From: Amanita rubescens
Lineage: Eukaryota > Basidiomycota > Agaricomycetes > Agaricales > Amanitaceae
Direction of reading: 5' to 3'
NCBI GenBank assembly: GCA_015039365.1
Contig: WION01000014.1
Span: forward strand, 434,001-498,000
Length of the DNA: 64,000 nucleotides
Positions 1 through 11,862 of the stretch are shown one piece after another (position 1 is the first letter of the stretch; each line of letters opens with the position of its first letter). The position numbers were made by a program, and so were the translations under genes. The notes under the pieces are model-generated. The model was not told the DNA's origin, did no database searches, and saw only the letters and a program-made list of their open reading frames with translations.

Positions 1-1167
1 ATGGGCTGATCGATATAGATTACTGTCATATTTTTGTAAGGACGTGTTCGCTATTTAATTCATATCTTGCTTACCGTTACTGAGGTTGTTCCAGCTGTAC
101 GGAAAATTCAATAGTCGATATATATTTTAAAATCACAAACTAAAGGGGCCCGACCTGTACGGGTTATGTAATATCGTTTGACCGTCGGGTGCAACATGAC
201 AAGGCCCATTTTCTGTTGTCCGTTATATACGTGAATGGAATTTAAATGCATCTAAATCACCTTGAAAAAGACCTATCATGGACGAACAGCCGGGGCCACC
301 GTTTAACCTGTATACAATATATCCGACAAACCTCCTTCAAACAATCCAGATCACGTACCAGAGTGTGAATGGTGCTGTCTCCGCGTTCTCTCGTGCCTCG
401 AAAAACCAGAACCACTGTCAAGAGTGTTCAATAAACTGGTTTAAGTGTGTTGACCGAGAGCATACTATATGCTGTGTGTCTGCGATGTCGACGTAGCCAG
501 ATTTTTGGTGGACGCCAGGGGTCGTCTCGCACACCCCGGAATCAGAAACATAGCGTAACTTGCTATCAGGCTGCGCAACGGAATCAAAAGTTGTGTGCTT
601 GACAGACGTTATGGCATAGACGTAGCTCGCGAGGCAGAGCCAAAGTGGGAACCGAAAGCGAACAAAGACCATTGGAACCGAAAGCCAAACAGGCGTTCCT
701 TTCCCCGATAGTTATACCATCCTCGGGGATGCCGAACCAACGCTAAATAGGTATTCCTTTCCCCGATAGTTATGCCGTCCTCGAGGATGCCGAACCAACC
801 AATAGGGTCCACATGGTGCACGTTACGAAACCGCTGCGAATCTCATTGTGTCAAATCTGTTGTACGAGAACGTTAACGTACGTATTAACAACTTCTATTG
901 AAATCGCCTGAAAACACTCGTTCTGCATCAAATTTCACATGGTTACTTGATTGAGCAGGCCATACTACGGAGATGCGCATCGCTATCATAGTATCAACGG
1001 CGCATTAGGAAGTACTTACAGTAGTAATGAGTTGCTTGTCTAACAGAAATTCAAAACCTGCCTTACTTGGATACTGACATAACTAGGTGGCGTTGTTTCC
1101 AGGGCGGCGATACCGGAAAGCATTTTGGAATGAAGGAGTTGTTGAAACAAGGGAATGGAATATAGCC
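1..1167. other. Intergenic, no gene seen
   Basis: Only short unrelated open frames are present. A stretch near 640-790 carries two similar copies of a 40-60 bp segment built around 'ttcctttccccgatagttat', so it is a small local direct repeat. No family-specific motif or splice-consistent exon chain was found. Confidence 0.6.
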
Positions 1168-1176
1168 AAAAACAAA
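1168..1176 (-). terminator. Pol III terminator of tRNA-Gln
   Basis: Directly after the tRNA 3' end the minus strand runs TTT, G, TTTTT. This is the T-tract expected of an RNA polymerase III stop. Confidence 0.7.
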
Positions 1177-1259
1177 AGGCGCTACCAGGGTTCGAACCTG
1201 GGTTTCGGGAAGTTGAGCACGGTCAGAATCCCGAGTGATAACCACTACACTATAGCGCC
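1177..1259 (-). tRNA. tRNA-Gln(CUG) with an 11-nt intron
   Basis: Minus strand. The acceptor pairs GGCGCTA with TAGCGCC, and the T-arm is CCAGG-TTCGAAC-CCTGG. The D-arm is of the fungal tRNA-Gln type (TAGTGTAGTGGTTATCAC). The anticodon stem CGGGA/TCCCG encloses TTCTGA, 11 extra bases and T. That places anticodon CTG at positions 34-36, with an intron after base 37, the canonical site. Removing the 11 bases gives a normal 7-base loop. The discriminator base is T. Identity as Gln rests on the anticodon and on resemblance to known fungal tRNA-Gln; no covariance score could be run. Confidence 0.9.
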
Positions 1260-3700
1260 TTAACTAAGGCTGGATATCCTATCCAACAAAACCATTGGTT
1301 CTACCGCGCCATCACTTCTCTAAAATATCAAAAGGGTTCCCAAGACATTCAATAAAGGAACTAATAGAGAAGACCGGTGGTGTAGACTTGTAACATCACC
1401 CCTATTAAATATTGACGTTGATGTTATTTTGCCCTTCGTAGTACTCGTAGACGACGGGATAGGCGTTCTGGTCGGTAATAGATTTGTCCAATTCAAGGCA
1501 ACTCCAATGGGCTCGATACGCTATTCCCCAATGTCAAACAAAATCTTCGAGTGTAAGGAAGACCCTACATCGAATGCTGCTTTCAGTTGCGGATAAAACT
1601 TTATAGCCTCCAACATTGTGAAGTTGCTAAGCTCGTGTGTCAAGAATATGGGGCCTATCTGTAATCATAATTGGAATTAAGTGTATGGAAGAGGACGAGG
1701 CGCCATACAGTATTGAACCGATTCGAGACGGCGTCATTAATAAATTGTTGATAATTGGCATCAATATCAGCGGCGGTAACACCGCGCACGCCGAAACGCC
1801 AATCTTCTGAATCATAGCCCCACATAATCGTCCGCAGACCTAGCCCATTGGCAATGGCCCGAATGCGGTCGTCAACGTCGCCGTATGGTGGCTAGTGTAA
1901 GGTCAATCGAATGACCTCAGATATTGCGTGAGCTAGTTACCCGCCAGCACGTCGGCGTTATACCAGTCACTAACTCGATTGCTTGCATCTGAAAATCGTA
2001 TGAGCTAGCGTTATTCAGACGGTAATTTGAGTTACACCTATGTCGTCATCAGGTTAAACGGAGCCGGAGCACATTTGCATCACGTACTATAGTATAGTTC
2101 GGCAAATACATCCTCACTAGTGAACGCGGTCACTACGATACGCTTTGAACAAGGATAGGTGAGATTGTAATCCGGATTCTTACTGTAATGGTGTGACCAG
2201 GTATCTGCGACCGTAAACACCCCACTAGCTAGCAAATAAGGAGTTTACTCACGGGCACACACTTCATGTCCTGACCATCCCATCTGTGTTACTCTCAAAG
2301 CAATTGGCGAAGAAATTAACTTACCATCAGCAGGGGCTCTCTGTGCCTCAAGTGGCCAATCCATGACATTGCTACCGATATAAAACATTGCTGTGGAAGA
2401 AATCCATCAAGAAGACATCATAGTAGGAATTGTCTGACTAACTGGCTCTCTGGTTATTATTGGATAGAAAATCGTAAAACGCGTTATGTGAGCAATTTGG
2501 TCCGTCATCAAAGCCGTATCCCAGCGTGCGTGGCTGACAACCTGTAAGAAGGGTAATGTATACATCAGATAAATTTCCAAACCTCCGGGAGTTGATAGAC
2601 GTCTTGGGGCAAACCCTGATATTTCGGAGTTACACATCCATTAAATGACCACCAGCAGTCAGGATCGCTCCGTGGATACGACCGAAAAGTGCCCGGAGAG
2701 TTCCCAGTTATCGTGCCCTTGCATACAAGGTTAGTAGACGTGGGGACCTTGCTGGAAACGCGTCACCTTAACAGATATATTTGGAATATTGCCGGATATG
2801 GAATTCCACAAGTCGCGTGCGGTATCGTCGTTCGGTAGAATTGACGCGGGGTGCCAAATGGGAGGGAATAACGACAGACTATTCGTGACGAGAGAATACG
2901 AATACGGCTGGCATTCTACAGCACCATCTACAAATACGTCAAAGGGTCAAAATTACAATGTGCGAAATTGCTAATGCGCATACCGCTTATAGCAGCCTCA
3001 CCAGCTTCCGTTGTGCGGTTGTAGGCGAGACTTAGTGGAAAAAGCAACGCAGAAAGAATGAGCCCAGCCCGCTGCATTGTCACCAATGGCGTGTCGCGTT
3101 AACTACAAATACCAAGGAGAATGCGGGGGAGGTTGGGGGGTCAGAACGACTTAGGGGAAGAGTAGGTGAGGTTCATGAAGAGTCGCTTAAAACCGCACTG
3201 ACCGTCTTCGATCATTGCCACAGTGGGATATTGCGTGTATCCATGCGGCTAATTATGAGTCTAGCGTGATTCCGGGTTATCGGCGCTGGCTATAGACGTT
3301 GGGAATAAGTTGAGTCTGCCATGCACCCGTACCTCTGTTTGGGCTGACATTTGCTCCTAACTTAATTTTGACGTAATGAACCCAAGGCCAGCAGTCGTGT
3401 GTTGAAGGCGGATTTAGCCCGTGATAAAATCCCCTAGTTATAGCATTGTCAGTGAAGAATCGAGACGTGGCCATTCGGAGCCGTCATGTATAACGCATCA
3501 GCTTTAGGTGTTCACAAAAAGAGCCGCGCATTCCATTTCTAGACATATTGACTCCTGACTTGTATGTGTATTTGATAAATAACGATAATACTAAGACAAG
3601 ATAAAGCACCTTGCAAGATGATGACCCGGGGGATAAGATATGTCGCACACATCTGCAGATTTGATGCGTAATTCTGGGATGTCAAGGACCCAGAACGACG
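1260..3700. other. Intergenic, no gene seen
   Basis: No open frame over about 80 codons and no recognisable domain. Several GT...AG pairs occur but do not link frames into a plausible protein. Probably non-coding or fully decayed. Confidence 0.5.
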
Positions 3701-3714
3701 CACTCGCGGGAGAA

Positions 3715-3985
3715 CGTGACCCACCTTCATATCCATAGTCGACTCCAATTTCCTTCGCCAATCCAGCACTTTGCGTAGTTAGGATATTGCTCCGCGCCGA
3801 TGATCCGGGCAATTTGAGAACAGGTGGCACCATGTTCCAGTTTCTCTAATTTTCCCGCTCGATACCTGTTCTTTCGACGAAGTTGCTTTCACACTTTTGA
3901 CGAGCTTGCTCTCGTCGTCATCGGAGAATCCATCAAATAGGAGCAGCTGTATATGTATCTCCGCTCGGCCTAGTGACTGCAAGTT
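3715..3985 (-). pseudogene. Decayed copy of the 3' end of the 5.1-7.6 kb gene
   Basis: The minus strand reads VPPVLKLPGSSARSNILT, which matches VPPVPKLPESLARSNILT at the C-terminus of the neighbouring long protein. Similarity continues upstream through the segment equivalent to the EAMLDEAGIERGNKRNW region, but in shifting frames. Only the last ~90 codons are represented and the frame is broken, so this is a partial tandem duplicate, in the same orientation as its source about 1.4 kb away. No function is expected. Confidence 0.7.
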
Positions 3986-4059
3986 GAATTCAGGCGTGCC
4001 ACTCAGGCTGTGATCGTAAGTATCCCAGAGTCACATTCTCACATCTCTCAGGCTCTAGT

Positions 4060-4260
4060 CCAGGATGGACAGCTCCCCGATTTTCCGCCGCTTGACGGAG
4101 GTATACATTGACTCCTTCGCATCTGTGAGTGGCGGGTTGGTCCTATATATATGCCGTCAGCCCCATAACAACAGAAGGATTTCTAGATCATTGGGTAACT
4201 TTTGATCACGAAAACACCGCAGAATGTTATGGGCCTCTTTCCGCCCCACGCCCACCCGCA
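4060..4260 (+). pseudogene. TKL-type protein kinase relic
   Basis: Two pieces match consecutive parts of the intact kinase at 23.6-24.7 kb: EVYIDSFAS (kinase KEYIDRFGS) and HWVTFDHENTAECYG (kinase RWVTLDHKNVAKCYG). Between them lies a GTGAGT...ACAG segment where the intact gene has an intron, but the two pieces no longer join in frame. The rest of the kinase domain is absent. It is a small decayed fragment on the plus strand. Confidence 0.65.
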
Positions 4261-4269
4261 TTCAACCAT

Positions 4270-5136
4270 AGCTCGACAGCAGACATCAAGCTCAGCTTTG
4301 ATATGACGCACCGCCGGATCGCGGGCTCGTGCTTTTCCGTAGCAAGGTGCGTCTCGCATGCTTGCAATTCAAACAGGGTATGCGAGAGTTTGGAGTACTG
4401 CCTCCGCTTGACGACTGGTAGCGAGAGAGGAAGAGGAAAGGAATTGCGTTGCGCGCTGCAGATTTCCTGTGTTTTGTTTAGGTTTTGTAGCCTTGTGAAC
4501 TTTTGCAACACTGTAAACGAATAATTTCAGTCGTGCGGAAGCAGGTCCGAGGGGACCTCTCTGTACCATGGCCAGCATGCTCGACACGCTTTGTGCTCGC
4601 AACCGCATCCGGAAACTACTGAAGCTACTCCCGCTCTGAAGTGGCTCACCTTAGTCGCTGGTCGTGTGATCAGTAGAGGTCGAGCTACTTCTGGGATGCG
4701 TTGGCAGTTCACTAAGAGGTTTCACGGCACGTAAAGAGGCCATCGCCGCTGCGATATATTTGAGGGAATCACTACCAGCGTTAGACTGTACGTTCGTAGC
4801 ACTGTCACAGAGCTCGATCGTGACATACGAAATTAGAAACATCCATGCAATTCATTTTTCTAGAGACCAACTATTGACTTGTATATTTGCACAATAATGT
4901 AGAATAAATACGATAGATGCCAAAACAACCAAAAGACAAAGAAAGCACCTGGCGACGTGAAGACGTTCTGGGGTGTAATGCCAGCAATAATGGTATGTCG
5001 TCTCCCCACCGCTCGTCTGCGGGATTTATCCATAATTCCAAGATATTAACGGCCCAAAACGACGCACTCTCAAGAGAGCGCTACCAGAAAAAAGAAAAAG
5101 AAAAGTTAACGTGACCACTTGCATGCTTCAAAACTT
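4270..5136. other. Intergenic, nothing recognised
   Basis: The open frame at 4129-4524 starts inside the kinase relic and then reads into composition unlike any family known to me. Nothing else stands out before the stop codon of the next minus-strand gene. Confidence 0.5.
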
Positions 5137-7641
5137 TCAAAACTGAATCCAGGTTGTTTCGCCCACCCCAGCACTCTTCAACTGGTTTTGCCGTGTCAAG
5201 ATATTACTTCGCGCCAATGATTCGGGTAATTTAGGAACAGGTGGCACCGCGTTCCAATTTCGTTTGTTTCCTCGCTCAATACCTGCTTCGTCCAACATGG
5301 CTTCCACTCTCTTAACGAACCGTGACCTCGTTTCCTCACTCTTTTGAGGATCCATGAAACTGCCGCGGCTGTATACGCTGCCACTCCACCTGCTCAGCCT
5401 AGGATCCGCACCATCTTCGTGATCTGAATAGTAAATCGTCGATCGTCGCTTATTCGAGAACTCCTTGCTGTAGAAAGATTCGTCTTCGTCCACGTAGCTC
5501 TCGACGTCAGTCCTGGAGCTTGCCTCAGGGGGTGGCACCACAGGAGGTGGTACCACTTCGACGGAAAGGGCTTCGAAGGATCTACTTCGGCCTAGTGCTC
5601 TACCCTCTGCTTCATGCTCATCTCGATGATTAGGCGTCTCCGCGAATCGATCTAGAACGTCTTGCATTTCTTGACCATCAGCGGCATCGCCATCAGGCTC
5701 CGTACCCTTCGAACTGTCTGATTGACGGCGATACTCCGCTCCGTTGACGATCATGCGGTGTTCTGAGATGTGCTGCTTAGAAACTTTTAACCCTCCTTTC
5801 GCTCCATCATTGTTCTTGACACTCTGATAAGAACCCGCTCGAGCACGAAGCCTCGATAAAAAAGGTACATCCCTGCTGCGGTCCGTGGGACTCAAAGAAC
5901 GTATAATCGATGAGCCATTGACGCCGAAAGGATCGTCCTCTCCCTCATTCGGAACCACATCAGGAATCTTGGGCAAAGGAGCATTGGGTGGAGGACTAGG
6001 CGGTGGTATATCGTAGTAAGATAGCGAGTTAGGCGTTGGATATGATAGAGTTCCATTGCTTGTGGAGCATACGGAAGTTGTGTTCGTCCCAGATGGTGAA
6101 GGTACAACCCCTTCCGACAGAGAAATGGGGCTTGGTCCTCTGCCGTTGGTCGAAAGACGTGTCAGTGATGGCGCAATACTTAAATTTGTAGCAACGGTCA
6201 AATTGGAGTACCGAGGCCGGCGAGAAGGCGCCCGGGAGATAGTAGGAGAAGACGGCGCAGATGCAGATGCAACAACCGACAACGAAGGGGGCGAAAGGAA
6301 AGTAGGTGAGATAGGACCTTGCAGGTAAGTGGGCGAAAGCAAAGCAGGCAGCGTAAGAGAAGTATGTTGTCCGCGGCTTTCCAGACCGCCACTTCCAGCC
6401 TGGGGGAAGGGACTAAGGGCACGTAGCGAATCACAGGGGAGGGCTTCGGGCCGGTCCTGGTATTGAATATGGTTGCTGGTTGCTTCCGAAGGCGATGGAG
6501 AAACAGACCTCCCGAGGGGAAGAGAAATGGCAGGAAACTTGGAAGGTGATGCAGGCGATGATTTGGAGCTAGAAAAGAACCGAAGACCTTTATGCTTTGG
6601 CATTCTAGTCTCACGCGAAGGTCCATTGCTGATGTTACTTGTGGAGGACCTGGACGACTCGCCAGATACATGCGAATCTCTAATTCTCTTCTCGGACGAA
6701 ACCTCGCTCTTGAGATCCGTAGATTTGGCCTGGGGAAATGGTGTATTTGACATCGTGGGTGGTGCTGAAACGGGAAGAACCGGAGAAGTATGAGGTAAGA
6801 TAGTGTCTGCAAAACTCGTATCCAAGGATGGTAGCACCGGCAGAGTAGGCAGTTGCGTCGGCCCAATACCAGGCGGTGGCCAGTTCTTCGTCGAACCGGT
6901 CTTGAATGACTTTCCACCAAGCTTAAAGAACGTGGTTCTCGACTTTTTCAACCCAGGACCTGGAGAAGAAACACAGCTGGTATCAGTTTCGTATCCAGCG
7001 GTTTGTTTCTTCTTCTTGCCGAATCTGCTTCTTCGCGAGGGCGCGTCTGTTTCATATCCTTTAAAAGCTAAGCTCTCTCCAGCTTCCGTGCCCTTCTTAG
7101 TCCCTCTGGACGTGAAGCTCGTGGCTCTTTGCCGCTCTACCTCTTCCTTCTTTGCAGACTCCCCCTCTTCTTCCGCGCGTGCTTCCTCATCCTTCGCTTC
7201 GGCCCCTTTATCTCGACCGGCCTTCTTTCTGCCCGCCTTACCGCCGCTCTTTTCCTTCCCCTTTACATCGCTTGCGTATCCCGCATCGCTTTCATAACCG
7301 TCCCCCCGACGTTTTCTCAACTTGGCGGGTATGCGAACTGAAGGTAGGTGCATAGCTGACGCGTCTGGAGATGTCACAGGAGTCAGAGTGAGGATGCCTG
7401 AAGTGTTGGTAGATTGTATTCCTGTCCCGTCGTGCGCGTCGGAAAGAAGGAAAGGTTCTTCAGGGATTGACAATGTACCTGGCACGAAAGATTTTTGCGG
7501 AGAGGAAAAGCTCCTCGTTGACGATGCTAAGGATCTACTGGATGAGGGTGGTGAATATGGGAAACGAGCGGAAGACGTCGAGGACCAGTCTTCTGAAGCA
7601 GCGGAAGAGCCGTAAGTTAAGCCAAGGGAAGAGGTGGACTC
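5137..7641 (-). CDS. Large low-complexity protein, function unknown
   Basis: An open frame of about 835 codons with no recognised catalytic domain. The N-terminal third is rich in Ser, Lys and Glu and has repeated YESDAGYASD / YETDAPS / YETDTSC motifs, followed by basic KKK runs. The middle is Ser/Pro-rich, with many SPSP-type sites. The C-terminal 200 residues are more complex and acidic, ending LARSNILTRQNQL...TTWIQF. This composition suggests an intrinsically disordered scaffold or regulator with many possible phosphosites; that is inference. The frame stays open up to an AG at 7642-7643 with no in-frame ATG upstream, so the start codon probably lies in a short 5' exon I could not place; 7641 is the limit of the open frame. 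A broken copy of its 3' end lies at 3.7-4.0 kb. Confidence 0.75.
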   Translation of the reverse strand, partial: ESTSSLGLTYGSSAASEDWSSTSSARFPYSPPSSSRSLASSTRSFSSPQKSFVPGTLSIPEEPFLLSDAHDGTGIQSTNTSGILTLTPVTSPDASAMHLPSVRIPAKLRKRRGDGYESDAGYASDVKGKEKSGGKAGRKKAGRDKGAEAKDEEARAEEEGESAKKEEVERQRATSFTSRGTKKGTEAGESLAFKGYETDAPSRRSRFGKKKKQTAGYETDTSCVSSPGPGLKKSRTTFFKLGGKSFKTGSTKNWPPPGIGPTQLPTLPVLPSLDTSFADTILPHTSPVLPVSAPPTMSNTPFPQAKSTDLKSEVSSEKRIRDSHVSGESSRSSTSNISNGPSRETRMPKHKGLRFFSSSKSSPASPSKFPAISLPLGRSVSPSPSEATSNHIQYQDRPEALPCDSLRALSPFPQAGSGGLESRGQHTSLTLPALLSPTYLQGPISPTFLSPPSLSVVASASAPSSPTISRAPSRRPRYSNLTVATNLSIAPSLTRLSTNGRGPSPISLSEGVVPSPSGTNTTSVCSTSNGTLSYPTPNSLSYYDIPPPSPPPNAPLPKIPDVVPNEGEDDPFGVNGSSIIRSLSPTDRSRDVPFLSRLRARAGSYQSVKNNDGAKGGLKVSKQHISEHRMIVNGAEYRRQSDSSKGTEPDGDAADGQEMQDVLDRFAETPNHRDEHEAEGRALGRSRSFEALSVEVVPPPVVPPPEASSRTDVESYVDEDESFYSKEFSNKRRSTIYYSDHEDGADPRLSRWSGSVYSRGSFMDPQKSEETRSRFVKRVEAMLDEAGIERGNKRNWNAVPPVPKLPESLARSNILTRQNQLKSAGVGETTWIQF

Positions 7642-7751
7642 CTATATATGGTTGTGGTCAACGAAAGGTGTCTTCTAGGGCATCAGAGTGAGGTAAACAG
7701 AACAAGTTAATCTAGGGTAACGCCGAGAAAATTACCCCTAGCCCATTAGGA

Positions 7752-8209
7752 TTAAGAGCGTCCGTTTGGCTCTAAGCTATGTCCGGCACATATACTTAGT
7801 TCCACGGTATTGTCATAAGTTCGGTAATTGAACGTCTTTACCATGACACCGTGGTCAAATGCCATAAGACAGCGGAGATGTTCGGGTGCCCGAATCAGAA
7901 ATTGAAGGTGTGACAATGCCCACTGAGCCCCAGCCATACAACATATGAAAGCGAAATAATGCAATTCAACATTTGAAAAACTCAACGCACCTCTTCGTCC
8001 TCATGAACGGAGTTGTTGTACACCCAGTCCGTGACAGCACCGTTTGTTCCCATACCGATCTGCATTGCAACATCGAGCACGGACGCCCTCAACAAATTGG
8101 AATCACGCTTGATTGACATATTCCGCGTCGGTGCAATCCTCGGACGGGCAAAAGGAGCCCCTGGGGCGCGCACAGTATTTCCAACGGCACCGATTTTTTG
8201 GCTTTCCAT
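7752..8209 (-). CDS. Small two-exon protein, function unknown
   Basis: Exon 1 (8209-7991) starts at ATG as MESQKIGAVGN and contains SNLLRASVLDVAMQIGMG and WVYNNS. It ends GAG before a strong GTGCGT donor. A 68-nt intron (7990-7923) ends at CTCAG, and exon 2 (7922-7752) continues in phase as WALSHLQFLIRAP and stops at TAA. The product is about 129 residues. The frame is open upstream of the ATG, so a longer first exon is possible. There is no signal peptide or membrane segment, and I recognise no family. The coherent phase and good donor argue that it is real; exon 2 is the less certain part. Confidence 0.45.
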
Positions 8210-9906
8210 GCCTGACGCGAAAATGAAGGGAGATGTTCGGATCGACTTGCGACCGTTGAAAAACACGATAAAGTGAAAAGACCGTTAGACGCTTGCGTGA
8301 AAAGAATGGTAGAGGGTCAGAACAGTCACAAAGCCATGGAGGGAGAACAAGTAGACGAGGGGTTCTCGGGTTTCTACAAATTTAAGTCACGTGACAGGCA
8401 CGCATCAACGGCACGCTTTTTACCGTGGCATGCCGCACGGCCAAGTAGACTCCTCCAGGATTAACGTCCAATCCGTTCCCTTGGCGATGTACCCGGAATG
8501 AATTCATGAAAGCATGGCATGTCTATGATATGGTGGACAAAGTGCGCTTCAACGCCGATACTTGGCATAATGATATCGTAAATGCTACGTGAATGACGAG
8601 AACCCAATTCTTTGGGATTTTCAAGTAAAAAATGGCGAAAACAAGTGCTCTCTTTCGGTTCAGGGCTCCATTGATGGTATGAACCTTAGGTCTGCTCCTT
8701 TTGATCTCATTTCGTCGCACCAACAAGCTTAAGAGTAAGATCGCCGCGCTTGCGTGCGAGATTTCAAGCTTCAAGCTTCAAGGCCACCTATCAACGACTT
8801 ACGTTACATAAATAACGTGCATCGCAAGTGGTTTAGTCTTTTCAGGCTTTCTCGTCTCCACTCTGTTAACTTTGATGTGAAGGTGGTTACTTGAGGTTGA
8901 CACGGGCAGAGATCCTAACGAGGTCGACCATTTGTTCTGTACGCGGTTACTTAACTAGTGATGTAAATGATGAATGATGATAAGTGATATAACCTCCGTA
9001 CGTTTTATGTAACAATGTCCGGCCCATCAAATATGAAAACTGGGCAGCTGGGGAAGCTTTTTTTTTTTCATGATCACTTGCGGCCTCGTACCTTACTCGG
9101 GGACCGAGACAATCATTATTTCATTTCGACGATCGTTGACTGTTGACATGCGCGACACTCCCTAGTATCACGAAACCATAATCATTGCCTCGGGGATATA
9201 CGCCAGTGTTATTACCAGGAATCACTAGACAGAAGACCTCGGAGGCCCTTATCCGTGCACAAAGCCCAAGTAATGAGTAAGATTGGTTGCGATCAAAAGA
9301 TCGTGCCCTGAAATGAGTGACTGTCATTCCAAGACAAGCTCTGCAAAGATCGACATTTGAGTTGCTAGGTTTCTGTTGACAAGTCCCAGTTTAGCAAAAT
9401 TTGGCAAGAATGCGGTTGAGCCGGAATTCATTTTTGCGAGGAAGGTAAGGTAAGGTAAGGAGAGGTTGATGACTTTGTTCACCGTCAACTGTCGGTCCAA
9501 GTCCTGTTCAGTGTTCAAAAGGGTTTTCAAAGCAGTCGCGTGGTCGAAGTGTGCGAATTTTTGCAAGCGGTACTTACTATATAACGCGCGTTTCCCACAC
9601 GGGTCAGCAGAGAAACCTACGTGAAAGGTTCCACATCGAGATGTTGTGCCAAGACGAGGTGGTGACGACTTATGAAGGATGCTATGTCCGTCGCCCAGAC
9701 CATTCCGTGCTTCGATTTGAAAAGAAACGATGAAGAGGCTTCAAGGAGCGACGCGACAACAACGTAAACTTGCCGCGATATGCTTATATCCGATGCGAAC
9801 CTGGGCCTGATTGTGGGGAAATGGGACTGGGGATCTCCTAACGAGGAGAAATTTTACTCAAGTGCGTGCATATAGGATTGGTCCCGATCTGTCATTTTGA
9901 AACACA

Positions 9907-9939
9907 TGATTCACAACTGACATCGTCAGTTGTGAATCA
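9907..9939. repeat. Perfect 15-bp hairpin
   Basis: TGATTCACAACTGAC, a 3-base loop (ATC), then its exact reverse complement. The stem is perfect over 15 bp. No gene is adjacent. It could be the end of a small inverted-repeat element or a transcription-factor palindrome; the sequence does not decide. Confidence 0.8.
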
Positions 9940-10672
9940 GGCCAGAAAGGGTGTAACCTTCGTCGTTATGTAGAGCCCCAAGTCATCCCATCGAACCCAG
10001 GCTGCCAGCCCGCCGCCAACTTAAAGTTAGCATGCACTGGCATCAGGGGTATGCAAACCTAGAATAGCTCAGCTGTAGAGAAATCGTAAATGGTAAATGG
10101 AAACGTCACTACTTCCCACTGAATCCCGGTGCAGAAACTGTGCATAATCGTGATTGTGCGTCTGCACCGCATGTCCAGTCATTTTTTGAACTACAACGAC
10201 ACGTGTCGCGGTAGAAGAGCGTATAGAGCGATGGTCGTTGATCCAATTTCTCACGCTGTGCTCGGGTGAAATGGAAGTTGTGAAAGCTGTATGAACTATG
10301 CGTTGCGGAAAGATAACATTTGACAGTTACCACTTGTTGCTCTCGTGAAACCCGTTTTGTTCAGATGCTATTCAGTGTTATACTACGACTCTACGAGGAA
10401 TACAGCATGGAAGGCAATGCCTAATGGAACGAGTCATTATTTATTCGATCTTCTGAGGAACCTCACGCGTGCTAAACGATGCATAGCAATAAGGTGTACA
10501 CCTAGTATAGTAGACCATCGTGAAAAGCCAGCTATTTGGCCAAATCATCCAGAAGAGCCGGGGTAGCGCTTGTGCATTATGACTCAAGCGAATTCCATAT
10601 GTCGTGTGTGAGACTCCCGTTCATCGGTAACAATTCACGCACCGAAAACAGTCAAAATTGGCGCCGTAAGCG

Positions 10673-10706
10673 AAATATTTTCTCGTGCATAAACGAGAAA
10701 ATATTT
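10673..10706. repeat. Perfect 14-bp hairpin
   Basis: AAATATTTTCTCGT, a 6-base loop, then the exact reverse complement. It lies about 60 bp beyond the 3' end of the minus-strand kinase pseudogene, so it might act in transcript ending or be a relic of a small element. Confidence 0.8.
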
Positions 10707-10763
10707 GTCGTTAGTCGTCTTGGCCATCGGGTATGCTTCTGTGGCAGATGAGGGTTAAAACGA

Positions 10764-11862
10764 TTAAGGGTAGTGACAAAAGCATACTATTAATATTTCC
10801 CTGACTCGGCTTGTGATCGGTCTCACAGTCGGGTTTTGGTCCCAACACTGCTCGAGCATTCTTGAGAGCCATCTACGATTGCGAATGTCTTCAGGTATAC
10901 CGGGACGTTTCCCCTCCCTTATGATTCGCAGAACATCCGGGACCCGCTGCTCTGTCGAAAAGGGGACGTCCTCTGTGAAAATCTGACGATGGTATAATGT
11001 AAAGATAGCGAAAGGGGTCTGAGCAGGGCTTATACCTCAATGACAGTCATGGCGAATGCAAAAATGTCAGTGGCTATGGAATAATCGGGGCTTTCATCTT
11101 CTGAGCCTGCTGAATCGGAGAGCTCTGGTGCCATCCATCTAGCCGCCGCTCGTGGTTCATAGCCAGCAAACTTCCGTGAATCACCGACATGAACTAAGCT
11201 CATAATCCGCAATTACAGCATTTCTTTCCTTGTCCACAAATACATTCGCCTGGCGTAAAACCGTCTCAGCAAATGGATGTCAAGACTTTTCGACTCACGT
11301 ACGCCACGCAAGTCCCCGTGAATGACGGGTTCTTCCAGTGTATGGAGATAGTGGAGTCCTTCTGCTATGCCTCGGATCTATGTATATTAGTCAGTATTGC
11401 ATGCGTGTAACATTGGAGTAATAACCAGATGTATCCTGTGGCTAAATGACATGGTCTTCGCCTTCAGGTATTCAATGACGTTGCCTTGAGCGTAGTATTC
11501 CATGACAAGTGCAGGCATCACTCCGCAATCACGAGTGTATCCATAACATTTTGCAATATTTTTATGATCTAAAATGGCCCAACGGTCGACGTATCGTTCC
11601 AGTCTCTATCGTTAGCATCAAACATAAATGACTACTCCAGTAGCCTAAACAACTTACAGCGGTGAAGGTTTCAATGAACTCCTTGCTCCAAATATGGCGC
11701 GGACGGAATGCTTTGATGGCGAGGACACAGGGCAATGTAGAGTCTGTTAGGCAGGTCAATCATAGTATCCGGCATTAGAAAAGCTGCTTTAAAACTTTGT
11801 ACTGTGTGTGTCCCGGTGTAAAGGTCAGAGAACTGGCCTTCTCCTTCTGGGGTGGCAGACAT
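10764..11862 (-). pseudogene. TKL-like protein kinase with a frameshift
   Basis: Pieces of a kinase domain occur in order on the minus strand. They are GEGQFSDLYTGTH (glycine-loop region), VLAIKAFRPRH (the beta-3 lysine), LHYLHTLEEPVIHGDLRG (catalytic-loop equivalent), ADYELS (where DFG is usual), RWMAPELSD, TDIFAFAMTVIE and a C-lobe ending CWDQNPTVRP. Exons are separated by short introns like those of the intact kinase at 23.6 kb. Near 11193-11196, just after ADYEL, the reading frame shifts by one base before VHVGDSRKF, and the N-terminal segment also changes frame. I treat it as a recently broken paralogue; a sequencing error is the alternative. The start is taken at the ATG of MSATPEGEG. 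Confidence 0.7.

Larger units (their letters stand above)
8270..10763. other. Intergenic, two perfect hairpins, no gene recognised
   Basis: About 2.5 kb without a convincing exon chain. It holds two near-perfect palindromes, listed separately, and a short GGTAA/GTAAG run near 9445. A minus-strand open frame at 9324-9566 lacks an ATG and matches nothing I know. Confidence 0.5.

Noticed and set aside
4129..4524. 131-codon plus-strand open frame
   Set aside because: Only its first part matches the kinase relic; the rest shows no homology and is probably chance.
6198..6920. 240-codon minus-strand frame rich in Arg and Leu
   Set aside because: It is an alternative frame of the long low-complexity gene at 5137-7641 with biased composition.
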